56,664 bases of DNA. Origin: Caryophanales bacterium (lineage in GTDB: Bacteria; Bacillota; Bacilli; Bacillales; Amphibacillaceae). Each line of letters starts with the position of its first letter. The first letter of the stretch is position 1. The DNA is taken from assembly GCA_029257405.1 (NCBI GenBank), contig JARIBO010000023.1, forward strand, positions 1 to 56,664, written 5' to 3'. The notes below the pieces were generated by a model. The model saw only the letters and a list, made by a program, of their open reading frames with translations. It was not told the origin of the DNA and made no database searches. The translations under genes were made by a program, and so were the position numbers. Positions 18,221 to 30,632 of this stretch are shown piece by piece.

Positions 18221-21200
18221 TTGACAACAGGCCAACTAGTTCAGTACGGACGTTCTCGCCAACGGAGAAGTTACGCAAGAATAAGTGAAGTTTTAGAGCT
18301 ACCTAATTTAATTGAGATTCAAACTGCATCTTATAATTGGTTCTTAGAAGAAGGACTTAAAGAAATGTTTGCAGATATATCACCAATCGAAGATTTTACA
18401 GGTAATTTATCATTAGAGTTTGTCGATTATCGATTAGAAGAACCTAAATATCCTGTAGAAGAATCAAAAGAAAGAGATGTTACTTACAGTGCACCTCTTC
18501 GTGTTCGCGTGCGTTTGATTAATAATCAGACCGGTGAAGTTAAAGAGCAAGAAGTATTTATGGGTGATTTTCCATTAATGACTGAAACAGGAACATTTGT
18601 GATTAACGGTGCGGAGCGTGTAATTGTTTCGCAATTAGTTCGTTCACCAAGTGTTTATTATAGTGAAAAAATAGATAAAAATGGTAAGCGTGGTATGACT
18701 GCAACAGTTATTCCAAACCGTGGTGCTTGGTTAGAATTTGAAACTGACGCACGTGACGTTGCTTATGTACGTATTGATCGTACGCGTAAACTGCCGATTA
18801 CAGTTTTACTACGTGCAATTGGATTTACGACGGATGAAGAGATTATCGAATTATTAGGTGATAATGAATATTTAAGAAATACACTTGAAAAAGATAATAC
18901 AGAAACATCTGAAAAAGCATTACTTGAAATATATGAAAGATTACGTCCTGGCGAACCGCCAACAGTTGAAAATGCTAAAAGCTTATTAGAAACGCGATTT
19001 TTTGATCCGAAGCGTTATGACTTAGCATATGTTGGACGTTATAAAATGAATAAAAAGCTTAATATAAAAAACCGTCTTTTAAACCAGACGTTAGCTGAAA
19101 CTGTTGTGGATACAGAAACAGGTGAAGTACTAGCGCAAAAAGGCGATAAAATAGATCGTAGATTACTTAATGTACTTATACCTTTACTTGAACGTGATGA
19201 AGGAAAGTTAAGTACGAAAACATTTGAAATTTCTGATGGAATTATGGAAGAAGAAGTCTTAGTTCAATCAATTCAAATTATGGATCCAACAGATGAAGAA
19301 GGCGAAAGAGAGTTAACGGTATTAGGAAATGCGGCTATTGCTGAAGATGTTAAAAACATAACAACTGCTGATATCGTTTCATCAATTAACTATTTCTTTA
19401 ATACGTTATTTAATGTAGGTCATACAGATGATATTGATCATTTAGGAAATCGTCGCTTAAGATCAGTTGGAGAGCTACTTCAAAACCAATTTAGAATTGG
19501 TTTATCAAGAATGGAACGTGTTGTTCGTGAAAGAATGTCAATTCAAGACACATCAAGTGTAACGCCACAACAACTTATTAATATAAGACCTGTTATTGCG
19601 TCGGTTAAAGAGTTCTTTGGTAGTTCACAACTTTCACAGTTTATGGACCAAACGAATCCATTAGCTGAGTTGACTCATAAACGTAGACTATCAGCTCTAG
19701 GGCCAGGTGGTTTAACAAGAGAACGTGCGGGTATGGAAGTACGTGACGTTCACTATTCACACTATGGACGTATGTGTCCAATTGAAACACCAGAAGGTCC
19801 AAACATTGGGTTAATTAACTCATTATCGTCATACGCAAAAGTGAATAAATTTGGATTTGTAGAAACCCCATATAGAAGAGTAGATGCTGAAACTGGTAAA
19901 GTGACAGCAGATATTGATTATTTAACAGCAGATGAAGAAGATCTATATGTAGTTGCTCAAGCTAACGCTATTCTAGCTGAAGATGGTAGCTTCGTTAATG
20001 ACGAAATCATTGCTAGGTTCCGTGGAGAAAATACAATTGTTCCGCGCGATCAACTCGATTACATGGATGTTTCACCAAAACAAGTTGTTTCAGCAGCTAC
20101 GGCGTGTATCCCGTTTTTAGAAAATGATGACTCGAACCGTGCATTAATGGGTGCAAACATGCAACGTCAGGCCGTTCCTTTAATTGACCCTAAATCTCCT
20201 ATTGTCGGAACTGGTATGGAATATGTATCAGGAAAAGATTCTGGAGCGGCAATTATCTGTGAACATGAAGGAATTGTTGAAAGTGTTGAAGCAAAAGAAA
20301 TTGTTGTAAGAAGAATCGCAGAAGTTGATGGAAAAGAAGTAAAAGGCGACTTAGATCGTTATAGTCTCCGTAAGTACATCCGTTCTAACCAAGGTACGTG
20401 TTATAACCAGAGACCAATTATTGCTAATGGAGACCGTGTCATTAAAGGTGAAGTATTAGCAGATGGTCCATCAATGGAAAAAGGTGAGTTAGCGCTAGGA
20501 GCTAACGTACTTGTAGCATTTATGACTTGGGATGGATATAACTATGAAGATGCGATTATCATGAGTGAAAACTTAGTTAAAGATGATAGTTATACATCGA
20601 TCCATATTGAAGAATATGAATCAGAAGCAAGAGATACAAAGCTTGGACCAGAAGAAATTACACGCGACATTCCAAATGTTGGAGAAGACGCGCTTAAAAA
20701 CTTAAATGAAGAAGGTATTATCCGTATCGGAGCAGAAGTAAGAGACGGGGATATCTTAGTTGGAAAAGTGACACCTAAAGGAGTTACTGAACTTTCAGCT
20801 GAAGAACGCTTATTACACGCTATTTTCGGTGAAAAAGCGAGAGAAGTTCGCGATACATCATTACGCGTACCACACGGTGCAGGCGGAATTATTCATGACG
20901 TGAAAATCTTCAATCGTGAAGATGGCGATGAATTAAAGCCAGGTGTTAATAAACTTGTTCGAGTTTACATTGTTCAAAAGCGTAAAATCTCTGAAGGAGA
21001 TAAAATGGCAGGAAGACACGGTAACAAAGGTGTTATTTCTAAATTACTACCGGAAGAAGATATGCCGTATATGCCTGATGGAACACCGATAGATATTATG
21101 TTGAACCCATTAGGTGTACCGTCGCGAATGAATATCGGACAAGTGTTTGAGCTTCATTTAGGAATGGCTGCAAGAGAGTTAGGTATTCACGTTGCGTCAC

Positions 21201-21757
21201 CTGTATTTGACGGTGCTAACGAAAATGATGTATATGAAACAATTAAAGAAGCAGGACTAGCACCTGATGCAAAAACTGTACTTTATGATGGTAGAACAGG
21301 TGAAGCATTTGATAACCGTGTATCAGTAGGGGTTTCTTATATGATTAAACTGTCACACATGGTAGATGATAAGTTACACTCTCGTTCAACAGGACCTTAT
21401 TCATTAGTTACGCAACAACCACTTGGTGGTAAAGCGCAATTTGGTGGACAGCGTTTTGGAGAGATGGAAGTTTGGGCACTCGAAGCATACGGAGCTGCTT
21501 ACACTTTACAAGAAATCCTAACGGTTAAATCAGATGACGTTGTTGGTAGAGTTAAGACTTATGAAGCAATTGTTAAAGGCCAAAACGTACCAGATCCTGG
21601 TGTACCGGAATCATTTAAGGTATTAATTAAAGAATTACAAAGTTTAGGTATGGATGTTAAAATGCTTTCAAGCGATAAAAAAGAGATTGATTTACGTGAA
21701 TTAGAAGATGACGATAATCAGTCAGATAATCTAAATATAGAAGTTAGACAAGATTAA
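18221..21757 (+). CDS. rpoB: RNA polymerase beta subunit
   Basis: The beta subunit forms one side of the RNA polymerase active cleft and binds rifampicin. From the TTG at 18221 the product has 1178 residues, beginning [20 protein letters not shown] as in other Bacillales. The TTG lies 6 nt after AGGGGTG; a GTG 51 nt upstream in frame would add 17 unconserved residues. The rifampicin region runs from G467 ([18 protein letters not shown], then [11 protein letters not shown]) and has wild-type residues. The C-terminus has [19 protein letters not shown]. Confidence 0.97.
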   Translation: MTTGQLVQYGRSRQRRSYARISEVLELPNLIEIQTASYNWFLEEGLKEMFADISPIEDFTGNLSLEFVDYRLEEPKYPVEESKERDVTYSAPLRVRVRLINNQTGEVKEQEVFMGDFPLMTETGTFVINGAERVIVSQLVRSPSVYYSEKIDKNGKRGMTATVIPNRGAWLEFETDARDVAYVRIDRTRKLPITVLLRAIGFTTDEEIIELLGDNEYLRNTLEKDNTETSEKALLEIYERLRPGEPPTVENAKSLLETRFFDPKRYDLAYVGRYKMNKKLNIKNRLLNQTLAETVVDTETGEVLAQKGDKIDRRLLNVLIPLLERDEGKLSTKTFEISDGIMEEEVLVQSIQIMDPTDEEGERELTVLGNAAIAEDVKNITTADIVSSINYFFNTLFNVGHTDDIDHLGNRRLRSVGELLQNQFRIGLSRMERVVRERMSIQDTSSVTPQQLINIRPVIASVKEFFGSSQLSQFMDQTNPLAELTHKRRLSALGPGGLTRERAGMEVRDVHYSHYGRMCPIETPEGPNIGLINSLSSYAKVNKFGFVETPYRRVDAETGKVTADIDYLTADEEDLYVVAQANAILAEDGSFVNDEIIARFRGENTIVPRDQLDYMDVSPKQVVSAATACIPFLENDDSNRALMGANMQRQAVPLIDPKSPIVGTGMEYVSGKDSGAAIICEHEGIVESVEAKEIVVRRIAEVDGKEVKGDLDRYSLRKYIRSNQGTCYNQRPIIANGDRVIKGEVLADGPSMEKGELALGANVLVAFMTWDGYNYEDAIIMSENLVKDDSYTSIHIEEYESEARDTKLGPEEITRDIPNVGEDALKNLNEEGIIRIGAEVRDGDILVGKVTPKGVTELSAEERLLHAIFGEKAREVRDTSLRVPHGAGGIIHDVKIFNREDGDELKPGVNKLVRVYIVQKRKISEGDKMAGRHGNKGVISKLLPEEDMPYMPDGTPIDIMLNPLGVPSRMNIGQVFELHLGMAARELGIHVASPVFDGANENDVYETIKEAGLAPDAKTVLYDGRTGEAFDNRVSVGVSYMIKLSHMVDDKLHSRSTGPYSLVTQQPLGGKAQFGGQRFGEMEVWALEAYGAAYTLQEILTVKSDDVVGRVKTYEAIVKGQNVPDPGVPESFKVLIKELQSLGMDVKMLSSDKKEIDLRELEDDDNQSDNLNIEVRQD

Positions 21758-21769
21758 ATTACTTATATA

Positions 21770-21800
21770 AAAGAGGGAAATTTAATAGGTTTTCCTCTTT
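21770..21800 (+). other. Stem-loop between rpoB and rpoC
   Basis: An 11-bp stem with one G-U pair (21770-21780 with 21790-21800), 13 nt after the rpoB stop. The flanks ACTTATA and ATAAGT can extend it. There is no proper T run, so a pause, processing or partial attenuation site is more likely than a full terminator. Confidence 0.6.
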
Positions 21801-21860
21801 ATAAGTATTTATTATATATTTTAAAATATAAGTTCGGATAAGAAACGGGAGGTAGGGCCC

Positions 21861-24800
21861 TTGATAGATGTAAACAACTTTGAGTACATGAAGATTGGAT
21901 TAGCCTCATCAGATAAAATTCGGTCTTGGTCATATGGGGAAGTAAAAAAACCTGAGACAATTAATTACCGTACTTTGAAACCAGAAAAAGACGGACTTTT
22001 TTGTGAGAGGATTTTTGGACCTCAAAAAGACTGGGAATGTCATTGTGGTAAATATAAACGTGTTCGTTATAAAGGTGTCGTATGTGATCGTTGTGGTGTA
22101 GAAGTTACAAAGTCAAAAGTACGTCGTGAGCGTATGGCTCATATCGAACTTGCAGCACCGGTTTCGCATATTTGGTACTTTAAAGGAATTCCAAGTCGTA
22201 TGGGACTTCTCTTAGATATGTCGCCACGTGCGTTAGAAGAAATTCTATACTTTGCAGCCTATGTTGTAACTGACTCAGGTAGTACGCCACTTGAGAAGAA
22301 GCAACTTTTATCAGAAAGTGAATACCGTAGTTTTTATGGAAAATATGGTAATACATTTAAAGCTGATATGGGTGCAGAAGCTGTACGAGAGTTACTAAGA
22401 GACATTGATTTAGAAAAAGAATCAGAAGAATTAAAAGAAGAACTTAAAACAGTTCAAGGACAGCGCCGTACAAGAGCAATCAGAAGGTTAGAAGTTATGG
22501 AAGCATTCCGTCATTCTGGTAATGACCCAACTTGGATGGTCTTAGATGTACTTCCAGTTATTCCACCAGAAATTAGACCGATGGTTCAATTAGATGGAGG
22601 ACGCTTTGCTGCATCTGATTTAAATGACTTATACCGCCGGGTAATTAACCGTAATAACCGTCTTAAAAGATTGTTAGATCTTGGTGCGCCAAGTATAATT
22701 GTTCAAAACGAAAAACGTATGTTACAAGAAGCAGTCGATGCTTTAATAGATAATGGTCGACGTGGTCGTCCAGTAACTGGACCAGGAAACCGTCCACTAA
22801 AATCTCTTTCTCATATGTTAAAAGGAAAACAAGGTCGTTTCCGTCAGAACTTATTAGGTAAGCGTGTTGACTATTCAGGTCGTTCAGTTATTATCGTAGG
22901 ACCCAACTTGAAAATGTATCAATGTGGATTACCTAAAGAGATGGCACTAGAACTATTTAAACCGTTTGTTATGAAAGAGCTTGTTGAACGTAATGTAGCT
23001 CATAATATAAAGTCAGCAAAACGAAAAATTGAACGTGTACACCCAGATGTTTGGGATGTATTAGAAGATGTTATTAAAGAGCATCCTGTGTTATTAAACA
23101 GAGCTCCTACACTTCACAGATTAGGAATTCAAGCATTTGAACCTGTTTTAGTAGAAGGGCGTGCAATTCGCTTGCACCCATTAGTATGTACAGCTTATAA
23201 TGCTGACTTTGATGGAGACCAGATGGCAGTTCACGTTCCACTTTCTGCAGAAGCACAGGCAGAAGCAAGAGTCTTAATGCTTTCAGCTCAAAATATTTTA
23301 AACCCTAAAGATGGAAAGCCAGTTGTTACGCCATCACAAGATATGGTTTTAGGAAATTATTACTTAACAATGGAAAGAGTTGGAGCTATTGGTGAAGGTA
23401 GTATCTTCAAAGATAGACACGAAGCGATAATAGCTTATGAAAATGGTTATGTGCATTTGCATTCGCGTGTAGCTATCCAGGCGTCTAGTTTAAATAATGA
23501 AACTTTCACTGAAGAACAAAACAGCAAATTACTTGTTACAACAGTAGGAAAATTATTATTTAACGAAATTATTCCGCCAACATTCCCTTACATGAATGAA
23601 CCAACTAGACATAACTTAGAAGTAGAAATACCTGATAATTATTTCTTAGATATAGGAATTGATGTTAAAGAAGAAATAAAAAGTCGTGAACTCGTTTCAC
23701 CATTTAAAAAAGGAATACTTGGCGATATTATTGCAGAGGTATTTAATAAATATCAAATTAGTGAAACATCAAGAATGCTTGACCGCATGAAAGATTTAGG
23801 ATTACATTACTCTACTATTGCAGGTTTAACGGTAGGGGTTTCAGATATTGTTGTCTTAGAAGAAAAAGGTGTGTTATTAGACACAGCACAAGAAGAAGTT
23901 GAAGGTGTCTTACGTAACTTCAGACGTGGATTAATTACAGACGAAGAAAGATATGACCGTGTCATTGCTATTTGGTCGGATGTAAAAGATGTTATTCAAG
24001 ATAAATTAATGGAGTCATTAGATAGTCAGAACCCTATATTTATGATGAGTGATTCTGGAGCACGTGGTAACCCATCTAACTTTACGCAACTTGCAGGAAT
24101 GCGTGGTCTAATGGCTAACCCAGCTGGTCGTATTATTGAACTTCCAATTAAATCAAGTTTCCGTGAAGGTTTAACGGTACTAGAATACTTTATTTCTACT
24201 CATGGTGCACGTAAAGGTTTAGCAGATACGGCACTTAAAACAGCGGACTCAGGTTACTTAACGAGACGTTTAGTAGATGTTGCACAAGACGTTATTGTAC
24301 GTGAAGACGAATGTGGAACAGATAGAGGATTAACGGTAAAAGAATTAGCAATTGGTGCTGAAGTGATTGAACCTCTAATTGACCGTTTAGTAGGACGTAC
24401 AATCTTTGAAACAATTAAAGATCCAGAATCAGGAGAGTTAATTGTTGAAAATGGTACGGTTGTTACTGAAGATCAGGCGAAGCAAGTTGTAGCTGCTGGA
24501 ATCGAAGAAGCGACAATTCGTTCTGTATTTACATGTAATACTAAACATGGTGTTTGTAAAGAGTGTTATGGTCGTAACTTAGCTACAGGCGACGAAGTTG
24601 AAGTAGGTGAAGCAGTTGGAATTATTGCTGCTCAGTCAATTGGTGAACCTGGAACGCAACTTACAATGCGTACATTCCACACAGGTGGAGTAGCAGGAGA
24701 CGATATCACACAAGGTCTACCAAGAATTCAAGAGCTATTTGAAGCACGTAACCCTAAAGGGCAAGCTGTTATAAGTGAAATCGAAGGAACGGTTCAAGAA

Positions 24801-25454
24801 ATTAGAGAAGTTAAAGATAAGCGCGAAATTATTGTCGCAAATGAAATAGAAGAAATAGCTTCAGCAATTCCTTACAATGCAAGAGTAAGGGTAGGGGTTG
24901 GTGATGAGGTAACAGCAGGAGAAGAATTAACGGAAGGGTCAATTGATCCTAAGGAACTGCTTCGTGTCCAAGGTGTTGAAGGTGTCCAGGCATATCTCTT
25001 AAGAGAAGTTCAGCGCGTATACCGTATGCAAGGTGTTGAAATTGGCGATAAGCACGTTGAAGTTATGGTTCGTCAAATGTTACGTAAAGTAAAAGTGATT
25101 GAATCAGGTGATACAGAAGTACTGCCAGGATCGCTTATTGATGTACACGAATTTAAAGATGTTAATAATAAAGTATTACTAGAAGGAAAAGAGCCAGCAG
25201 TCGCTGAACCTATTCTTTTAGGAATTACAAAAGCATCATTAGAAACAGATTCATTCTTATCAGCAGCATCATTCCAAGAAACAACACGTGTTCTTACTGA
25301 TGCAGCAATTAAAGGTAAGACTGATGATTTACTAGGTCTTAAAGAAAACGTAATAATAGGTAAGCTTATTCCAGCAGGAACAGGTATGCCTGTATACAGA
25401 AACATTAAAGCAGAGCTAGAAGAACAAGAAGTTACTACGATAACAGAAGAATAG
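21861..25454 (+). CDS. rpoC: RNA polymerase beta' subunit
   Basis: The catalytic subunit of RNA polymerase, 1197 residues. The N-terminal zinc site is C60, C62, C75 and C78. The metal-binding active-site loop NADFDGDQM lies at 447-455. The second zinc site is in [19 protein letters not shown], and the trigger-loop region has [14 protein letters not shown]. The TTG start at 21861 follows GGGAGGTAGGG. It lies 103 nt after rpoB with a stem-loop between. Confidence 0.98.
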   Translation: MIDVNNFEYMKIGLASSDKIRSWSYGEVKKPETINYRTLKPEKDGLFCERIFGPQKDWECHCGKYKRVRYKGVVCDRCGVEVTKSKVRRERMAHIELAAPVSHIWYFKGIPSRMGLLLDMSPRALEEILYFAAYVVTDSGSTPLEKKQLLSESEYRSFYGKYGNTFKADMGAEAVRELLRDIDLEKESEELKEELKTVQGQRRTRAIRRLEVMEAFRHSGNDPTWMVLDVLPVIPPEIRPMVQLDGGRFAASDLNDLYRRVINRNNRLKRLLDLGAPSIIVQNEKRMLQEAVDALIDNGRRGRPVTGPGNRPLKSLSHMLKGKQGRFRQNLLGKRVDYSGRSVIIVGPNLKMYQCGLPKEMALELFKPFVMKELVERNVAHNIKSAKRKIERVHPDVWDVLEDVIKEHPVLLNRAPTLHRLGIQAFEPVLVEGRAIRLHPLVCTAYNADFDGDQMAVHVPLSAEAQAEARVLMLSAQNILNPKDGKPVVTPSQDMVLGNYYLTMERVGAIGEGSIFKDRHEAIIAYENGYVHLHSRVAIQASSLNNETFTEEQNSKLLVTTVGKLLFNEIIPPTFPYMNEPTRHNLEVEIPDNYFLDIGIDVKEEIKSRELVSPFKKGILGDIIAEVFNKYQISETSRMLDRMKDLGLHYSTIAGLTVGVSDIVVLEEKGVLLDTAQEEVEGVLRNFRRGLITDEERYDRVIAIWSDVKDVIQDKLMESLDSQNPIFMMSDSGARGNPSNFTQLAGMRGLMANPAGRIIELPIKSSFREGLTVLEYFISTHGARKGLADTALKTADSGYLTRRLVDVAQDVIVREDECGTDRGLTVKELAIGAEVIEPLIDRLVGRTIFETIKDPESGELIVENGTVVTEDQAKQVVAAGIEEATIRSVFTCNTKHGVCKECYGRNLATGDEVEVGEAVGIIAAQSIGEPGTQLTMRTFHTGGVAGDDITQGLPRIQELFEARNPKGQAVISEIEGTVQEIREVKDKREIIVANEIEEIASAIPYNARVRVGVGDEVTAGEELTEGSIDPKELLRVQGVEGVQAYLLREVQRVYRMQGVEIGDKHVEVMVRQMLRKVKVIESGDTEVLPGSLIDVHEFKDVNNKVLLEGKEPAVAEPILLGITKASLETDSFLSAASFQETTRVLTDAAIKGKTDDLLGLKENVIIGKLIPAGTGMPVYRNIKAELEEQEVTTITEE

Positions 25455-25465
25455 AATATAATTTT

Positions 25466-25510
25466 ATATAAGCACACACTCGTCTACTTGGATGAGTGTG
25501 TGGATTATAT
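25466..25510 (+). other. Stem-loop after rpoC
   Basis: A 9-bp G/C-containing stem (25473-25481 with 25494-25502), extended by ATATAA/TTATAT flanks. No T tract follows it; it probably marks the 3' end or a processing site of the rpoBC message. Confidence 0.6.
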
Positions 25511-25529
25511 AATAAGAATTTACTTATTA

Positions 25530-25558
25530 TTGACAAGTAAAAAAAAGAGTGTTATTAT
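25530..25558 (+). promoter_or_regulatory. Promoter of the str operon
   Basis: TTGACA (25530-25535), 17 nt, TATTAT (25553-25558), upstream of the L7Ae-like gene, rpsL, rpsG and fusA. Confidence 0.85.
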
Positions 25559-25608
25559 ATTCAAGGTGCTTCCGAATTATTGTCGTTTTATTATGGAGGA
25601 AGATTAAG

Positions 25609-25872
25609 ATGTCTTACGAAAGATTGACACAACTTCAATCACGGTTAATTATCGGAACAAAACAAACAATTAAAGCAATTGAACAGGGTTCTGTAGAAGA
25701 ATTGTTTGTAGCTAATGATGCTGATCAACATATTACAGATATTGTGATTCACCTTGCAAGAGAACATAAGGTAAAATACACAATGGTTGATTCTAAGAAA
25801 AAATTAGGCACAGCATGTGGAATCGAAGTAGGAGCAACTACTGTTGCAGTAGCTAAAGAGATAGTAAGGTAA
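25609..25872 (+). CDS. rplGB: L7Ae-family RNA-binding protein (YbxF-like)
   Basis: An 87-residue L7Ae/L30e/S12e-like protein that in Bacillus (YbxF) binds kink-turn RNA and associates with ribosomes in growth phase. Recognisable blocks are LIIGTKQTIKAIEQGSVEEL, VANDADQHIT and KKLGTACGIEVGATTVAV. The start at 25609 follows GGAGGA by 7 nt; an in-frame upstream start at 25549 would overlap the promoter -10 and is rejected. It precedes rpsL as in other Bacillales. Confidence 0.92.
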   Translation: MSYERLTQLQSRLIIGTKQTIKAIEQGSVEELFVANDADQHITDIVIHLAREHKVKYTMVDSKKKLGTACGIEVGATTVAVAKEIVR

Positions 25873-25899
25873 GCAAAGATTAATTTCTTTTGTAAAAAA

Positions 25900-25975
25900 A
25901 TGAACCACCTGGATATGTGGTCCAAGAGAACCGATATTCCAATAAGGTTACAAGCTTACTATAGATAAACAATAA
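25900..25975 (+). promoter_or_regulatory. Structured rpsL leader (candidate)
   Basis: The 119-nt gap before rpsL holds a hairpin (25904-25908 with 25917-25921) followed by AGAGAACCGATATTCCAATA and AAGGTTACAAGCTTACTAT. The compact, GC-richer block contrasts with the surrounding AT-rich spacer and suggests an RNA leader, perhaps for S12 or S7 feedback. No family is assigned with certainty. Confidence 0.4.
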
Positions 25976-25991
25976 TGAGAGGAGGCTAACA

Positions 25992-26405
25992 ATGCCTACA
26001 ATTAATCAATTAGTTCGTAAAGGTCGTGTGAGTAAGCCTAAAAAAGATCGCTCACCTGCACTTGGAAGAGGTTATAATAGCCAAAAGAAACAATTTACAA
26101 ATGTAAACTCACCACAAAAACGTGGGGTTTGTACACGTGTTGGAACATTAACACCTAAGAAACCAAACTCAGCTTTACGTAAATATGCGCGTGTACGTTT
26201 ATCTAATAACATGGAAGTAACAGCTTATATTCCAGGAATTGGACATAACTTACAAGAACACAGTGTTGTATTATTACGCGGAGGTCGTGTTAAAGACTTA
26301 CCAGGGGTTCGTTACCACGTTGTGCGTGGAGCATTAGATACTGCTGGAGTTGAAGGACGTATGCAAAGTCGTTCTAAATACGGTGCGAAAAAACCAAAAG
26401 CTTAA
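25992..26405 (+). CDS. rpsL: Ribosomal protein S12
   Basis: S12 lies at the decoding centre and controls accuracy. The 137 residues include [19 protein letters not shown], with the lysine associated with streptomycin sensitivity unchanged (K56/K57 region), and [17 protein letters not shown], also wild type. GAGGAGG precedes the start. It is followed by rpsG, fusA and tuf in the standard str order. Confidence 0.98.
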   Translation: MPTINQLVRKGRVSKPKKDRSPALGRGYNSQKKQFTNVNSPQKRGVCTRVGTLTPKKPNSALRKYARVRLSNNMEVTAYIPGIGHNLQEHSVVLLRGGRVKDLPGVRYHVVRGALDTAGVEGRMQSRSKYGAKKPKA

Positions 26406-26446
26406 GACAAATATAACTTTAAATAAAAATGGAAGGAGGAAAATAT

Positions 26447-26917
26447 ATGCCACGTAAAGGTCCAGTACCTAAAAGAGATGTTTTGCCAGATCCGTTGTAT
26501 GAATCAAAATTAGTAACACGCTTAATCAACCAAATTATGGTTGATGGAAAAAGAGGTGTTGCTCAAAAGATTTTATATAATGCATTTGAGCAAGTGCAAG
26601 AAAAAAGCGGACAGAATGCTGTTGATGTGTTTGAAGAAGCAATGGCTAATGTTATGCCGGTATTAGAGGTTCGTGCTCGTAGAGTAGGGGGTTCTAACTA
26701 TCAAGTGCCTGTTGAAGTACGCCCAGAGCGTCGTCAAGCATTAGGACTAAGATATTTAGTTAACTACTCGCGTCTACGCAGTGAAAAAACAATGCAAGAT
26801 AGATTAGCAAATGAAATTTTAGACGCTTCGAATAACACAGGAGCTTCAGTAAGAAGAAGAGAAGATTTACACAAAATGGCTGAAGCGAACAAAGCGTTTG
26901 CTCACTACCGTTGGTAA
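26447..26917 (+). CDS. rpsG: Ribosomal protein S7
   Basis: S7 nucleates the 30S head and contacts E-site tRNA. The 156-residue product begins [20 protein letters not shown], with [20 protein letters not shown] and [20 protein letters not shown] following. The start at 26447 follows GGAAGGAGG; the in-frame ATG at 26429 overlaps that ribosome binding site and is rejected. Confidence 0.98.
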   Translation: MPRKGPVPKRDVLPDPLYESKLVTRLINQIMVDGKRGVAQKILYNAFEQVQEKSGQNAVDVFEEAMANVMPVLEVRARRVGGSNYQVPVEVRPERRQALGLRYLVNYSRLRSEKTMQDRLANEILDASNNTGASVRRREDLHKMAEANKAFAHYRW

Positions 26918-26954
26918 GTTAAAAATATATATTTAAAAGGAAGGAGAAATGCAC

Positions 26955-29033
26955 ATGGCTAGAAAGTTCTCCTTGGAGAATACGCGTAATATAGGGGTAA
27001 TGGCTCACATTGATGCCGGAAAAACTACAACTACAGAACGCATACTTTATTACACAGGCCGCATCCATAAAACTGGTGAAACTCACGAAGGTGCATCAGA
27101 AATGGACTGGATGGAACAAGAACAAGAACGAGGTATTACGATTACGTCTGCAGCAACAACTGCAGAATGGAAAGACCACCGTATCAACATCATTGATACA
27201 CCTGGACACGTAGACTTTACAGTAGAGGTTGAACGTTCGCTTCGAGTTTTAGATGGTGCTATCACTGTTCTAGATGCTCAATCAGGAGTTGAACCACAAA
27301 CTGAAACAGTTTGGCGTCAGGCTACAACATATGGTGTACCAAGAATTGTTATGATTAACAAGATGGATAAAATTGGTGCTGATTTCCTTTATGCAACTGA
27401 TACACTGAGAGATCGTTTAGGAGCTAATGCTCACCCTGTACAACTTCCAATTGGTGCAGAGGAAGATTTTAATGGTATTATCGATTTAATTACTATGAAA
27501 GCACAGTTTTATTTAGATGATATGGGAACACTTGATGAACCTAAAGAAATACCTGAAGATTATAAGGAGCAAGCTGAAGAAGCAAGAGCTGCTTTAATCG
27601 AAGGTATTGCAGATCATGATGAAGAAATCATGATGAAATTCTTAGAAGGTGAAGAAATTGAAGAAGCTGAATTAAAAAGTGCAATCAGAATCGCAACACT
27701 TGCTGTTGACTTCTTCCCTGTATTTTGTGCTTCAGCATTCAAAAACAAAGGTGTTCAATCAATCTTAGATGCTGTTCTTGATTACTTACCAGCGCCAACA
27801 GACATTCCTCCTATTCAAGGTATTTTACCTGACTCAGAAGAAACTGTTGAACGTGAAGCAAGTGATGATGCTCCATTCTCAGCACTAGCATTTAAAGTTA
27901 TGACAGACCCGTTTGTTGGAAAGTTAACGTTCTTTAGAGTTTATTCTGGAACCTTAGAATCAGGTTCATATGTACAAAACTCGGTTAAAGGTAAACGTGA
28001 AAGAGTAGGGCGTATTCTTCAGATGCACGCTAACTCACGTCAAGAAATCGACACAATTTATTGTGGTGAAATTGCAGCAGGAGTAGGTCTGAAAGATACA
28101 GCGACAGGTGATACACTATGTGATGAGAAACACTTAGTTATCTTAGAGTCGATGGACTTCCCAGCACCAGTTATTTCAGTTGCTATTGAACCTAAAACAA
28201 AGGCAGACCAAGACCGCATGGGTACAGCACTTGGAAAGCTTGCTGAAGAAGATCCTACATTTATTACTGAGTCGAATCCAGAAACTGGTCAAACATTAAT
28301 TTCAGGTATGGGTGAACTTCACCTAGACGTAATTGTTGACCGTCTGAGACGCGAATTCAAAGTAGAAGCTAACGTAGGTGCACCACAAGTAGCTTATCGT
28401 GAAACTTTCCGCGCAAGTGGAAAAGCAGAAGGTAAATTTATTCGTCAATCAGGTGGACGTGGACAATACGGACACGTTTGGGTTGAATTTGAACCTACTG
28501 ATGTAGGCGAAGGCTTTATCTTTGAAAACAAAGTTGTTGGTGGAACAGTGCCACGTGAATATATTGGTTCTGTTGAAGCAGGAATTGAAGAGGCAATGGA
28601 AAATGGTGTATTAGCTGGTTATCCTTTAATTGATGTTAAAGCATCATTAGTTGATGGTAGCTACCATGATGTTGACTCTAATGAGATGGCATTTAAGATT
28701 GCCGGATCAATGTCTTTAAAAGCAGCAAAAAACAAATGTCAACCAGTTTTACTTGAACCAATGATGAAAGTAGAAATTGTTATCCCAGAAGAATATATGG
28801 GTGACATTATGGGTGACGTAACGTCAAGACGTGGTCGTGTTGAAGGCATGGAGTCTCGTGGAAATGCACAGTTAGTTAATGCATATGTCCCACTTGCTGA
28901 AATGTTCGGATATGCAACTGCACTTCGTTCAAACACTCAAGGTCGTGGAACGTATACAATGTTCTTTGATCACTATGAAGAAGTACCTAAGAGTATTTCA
29001 GAAGAAATCATTGCTAAAAACGCAGGTGAATAA
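26955..29033 (+). CDS. fusA: Elongation factor G
   Basis: The GTPase that drives ribosome translocation and, with RRF, recycling. The 692-residue product has G1 AHIDAGKTT at 17-25, DTPGH (G3) and NKMDK (G4), then domains II-V. The start at 26955 gives 8 nt from AGGAG, whereas the ATG at 26949 is only 2 nt away. The residues usually altered in fusidic acid resistance were not examined one by one. Confidence 0.98.
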   Translation: MARKFSLENTRNIGVMAHIDAGKTTTTERILYYTGRIHKTGETHEGASEMDWMEQEQERGITITSAATTAEWKDHRINIIDTPGHVDFTVEVERSLRVLDGAITVLDAQSGVEPQTETVWRQATTYGVPRIVMINKMDKIGADFLYATDTLRDRLGANAHPVQLPIGAEEDFNGIIDLITMKAQFYLDDMGTLDEPKEIPEDYKEQAEEARAALIEGIADHDEEIMMKFLEGEEIEEAELKSAIRIATLAVDFFPVFCASAFKNKGVQSILDAVLDYLPAPTDIPPIQGILPDSEETVEREASDDAPFSALAFKVMTDPFVGKLTFFRVYSGTLESGSYVQNSVKGKRERVGRILQMHANSRQEIDTIYCGEIAAGVGLKDTATGDTLCDEKHLVILESMDFPAPVISVAIEPKTKADQDRMGTALGKLAEEDPTFITESNPETGQTLISGMGELHLDVIVDRLRREFKVEANVGAPQVAYRETFRASGKAEGKFIRQSGGRGQYGHVWVEFEPTDVGEGFIFENKVVGGTVPREYIGSVEAGIEEAMENGVLAGYPLIDVKASLVDGSYHDVDSNEMAFKIAGSMSLKAAKNKCQPVLLEPMMKVEIVIPEEYMGDIMGDVTSRRGRVEGMESRGNAQLVNAYVPLAEMFGYATALRSNTQGRGTYTMFFDHYEEVPKSISEEIIAKNAGE

Positions 29034-29062
29034 TTGTTTTTTAGTATAAGATAAAGTATAAA
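29034..29062 (+). promoter_or_regulatory. Possible tuf promoter
   Basis: TTGTTT (29034-29039), 17 nt, TATAAA (29057-29062), in the 116-nt fusA-tuf gap. A second -10-like TATAAT lies at 29106-29111 without a clear -35. Separate tuf expression would fit the high demand for EF-Tu. Confidence 0.5.
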
Positions 29063-29149
29063 GGTAATTAGTACTGAGTTAATTTCTAAAATGAGTTAAC
29101 TTGGTTATAATAAATAAAATTTTATGAAATCTATGAGGAGGAACTATAA

Positions 29150-30340
29150 ATGTCAAAAGAAAAATTTGATCGTAGTAAACCGCACGTAAATATTGGAACA
29201 TTAGGTCACGTTGACCATGGTAAAACAACATTAACAGCAGCTATTACTAAAGTAATGCATAAAGTTCAAGGAACTGATGGTGGAATGGATTATGCTCAAA
29301 TCGATGGTGCTCCTGAAGAGCAAGAGCGTGGAATTACAATTTCAACGTCTCACGTAGAGTATGAAACAGACAACCGTCACTATGCACACGTTGACTGTCC
29401 AGGTCACGCTGACTATGTTAAAAACATGATTACAGGTGCAGCACAAATGGACGGAGCTATTCTAGTTGTATCAGCAGCTGATGGCCCAATGCCACAGACG
29501 CGTGAACACATTCTATTATCTCGTAACGTTGGAGTACCAGCATTTGTTGTATTCTTAAACAAAGTTGATATGGTAGACGATGAAGAGTTACTAGAATTAG
29601 TTGATATGGAAGTTCGTGAGTTACTTGACGAATATGATTTCCCAGGTGATGACGTTCCAGTTATTTCAGGTTCTGCACTTAAAGCACTTGAAGGTGACGA
29701 AGAATATGAACAAAAAATTATCGAATTAATGCAAGCTGTAGATGATTATATTCCACAGCCAGAGCGCGATACTGATAAGCCATTCATGATGCCAGTTGAG
29801 GATGTATTCTCAATTACTGGACGTGGAACTGTAGCTACAGGACGTGTTGAGCGTGGTCAAATTAAGATTGGTGACGAAGTTGAAATTATCGGACTTACAG
29901 AAGCTCCGACTAAGACAACTATCACGGGAGTTGAAATGTTCCGTAAGCTTCTTGATTATGCAGAAGCAGGCGATAACATTGGTGCGTTATTACGTGGAGT
30001 TACACGTGATGACATCAGCCGTGGACAAGTACTTGCTAAGCCAGGTACAATTACACCACATACTCGTTTCAAATCTGAAATTTATGTACTATCTAAAGAA
30101 GAAGGTGGCCGTCATACGCCATTCTTCCAAAACTACCGTCCGCAGTTCTACTTCCGTACAACTGACGTAACAGGTATTATTGAATTACCAGAAGGCGTAG
30201 AAATGGTTATGCCTGGAGATAACATCGAAATGGTTATCGACTTAATTTCACCAATCGCAATTGAAAATGGAACTCGTTTTTCAATTCGTGAAGGTGGACG
30301 TACAGTAGGATCAGGTGTTGTAACAGAGATTGAAAAGTAA
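29150..30340 (+). CDS. tuf: Elongation factor Tu
   Basis: Delivers aminoacyl-tRNA to the ribosome. The 396 residues include G1 GHVDHGKT at 19-26, the switch [22 protein letters not shown], the NKVD specificity motif, and C-terminal domains II and III ending [20 protein letters not shown] precedes the start. It is followed by a terminator and then directly by the S10 operon. Confidence 0.99.
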   Translation: MSKEKFDRSKPHVNIGTLGHVDHGKTTLTAAITKVMHKVQGTDGGMDYAQIDGAPEEQERGITISTSHVEYETDNRHYAHVDCPGHADYVKNMITGAAQMDGAILVVSAADGPMPQTREHILLSRNVGVPAFVVFLNKVDMVDDEELLELVDMEVRELLDEYDFPGDDVPVISGSALKALEGDEEYEQKIIELMQAVDDYIPQPERDTDKPFMMPVEDVFSITGRGTVATGRVERGQIKIGDEVEIIGLTEAPTKTTITGVEMFRKLLDYAEAGDNIGALLRGVTRDDISRGQVLAKPGTITPHTRFKSEIYVLSKEEGGRHTPFFQNYRPQFYFRTTDVTGIIELPEGVEMVMPGDNIEMVIDLISPIAIENGTRFSIREGGRTVGSGVVTEIEK

Positions 30341-30350
30341 TTAAAAACTT

Positions 30351-30386
30351 AAAACTAGACAACTTAATTGTTGTCTAGTTTTTTTA
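30351..30386 (+). terminator. tuf terminator
   Basis: A 13-bp perfect hairpin (30351-30363 with 30370-30382, loop TTAATT) ending in a T tract, 10 nt after the tuf stop. Confidence 0.93.
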
Positions 30387-30418
30387 TTCCTAATAAACAA
30401 AAACTTATTGTTAAAAGG

Positions 30419-30447
30419 TTGCAATTAAATTACTTTGATTGTATAAT
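30419..30447 (+). promoter_or_regulatory. S10 operon promoter
   Basis: TTGCAA (30419-30424), 17 nt, TATAAT (30442-30447). It is the only strong promoter seen ahead of the 14-kb rpsJ-rplQ array. Confidence 0.85.
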
Positions 30448-30624
30448 ATATAATTGTGCAATCATTTTAAATGACTGTGCTAGCAAATATCTTATTTTAA
30501 TGAGAAATTAAGAAAGATGTTGTTGCGATGATGTGAGAGGTTGTCGGTGTAAAACGTATTGCCACGCGTATTACCGGGTAATTTTCACTGAGAATGCTTG
30601 TTTTGAAAACAAGCGATGAGGAGG
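30448..30624 (+). promoter_or_regulatory. S10 operon leader RNA (candidate)
   Basis: A leader of about 170 nt with a GC-richer block (GCGATGATGTGAGAGG at 30525-30540, GCCACGCGTATTACCGGGTA at about 30571-30590). A hairpin (30596-30602 with 30608-30614) sits immediately before the rpsJ ribosome binding site GAGGAGG. In E. coli the S10 leader is the L4 target; a comparable role here is inference. Confidence 0.5.
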
Positions 30625-30632
30625 GATAGAGA

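Noticed and set aside
19619-19720. Threonine instead of alanine in the RpoB rifampicin region (DQTNPLAEL)
   Set aside because: S. aureus has alanine here, but Bacillus has threonine as wild type. The other key residues (SQFMDQ, HKRR) are unaltered, so it is not evidence of resistance.
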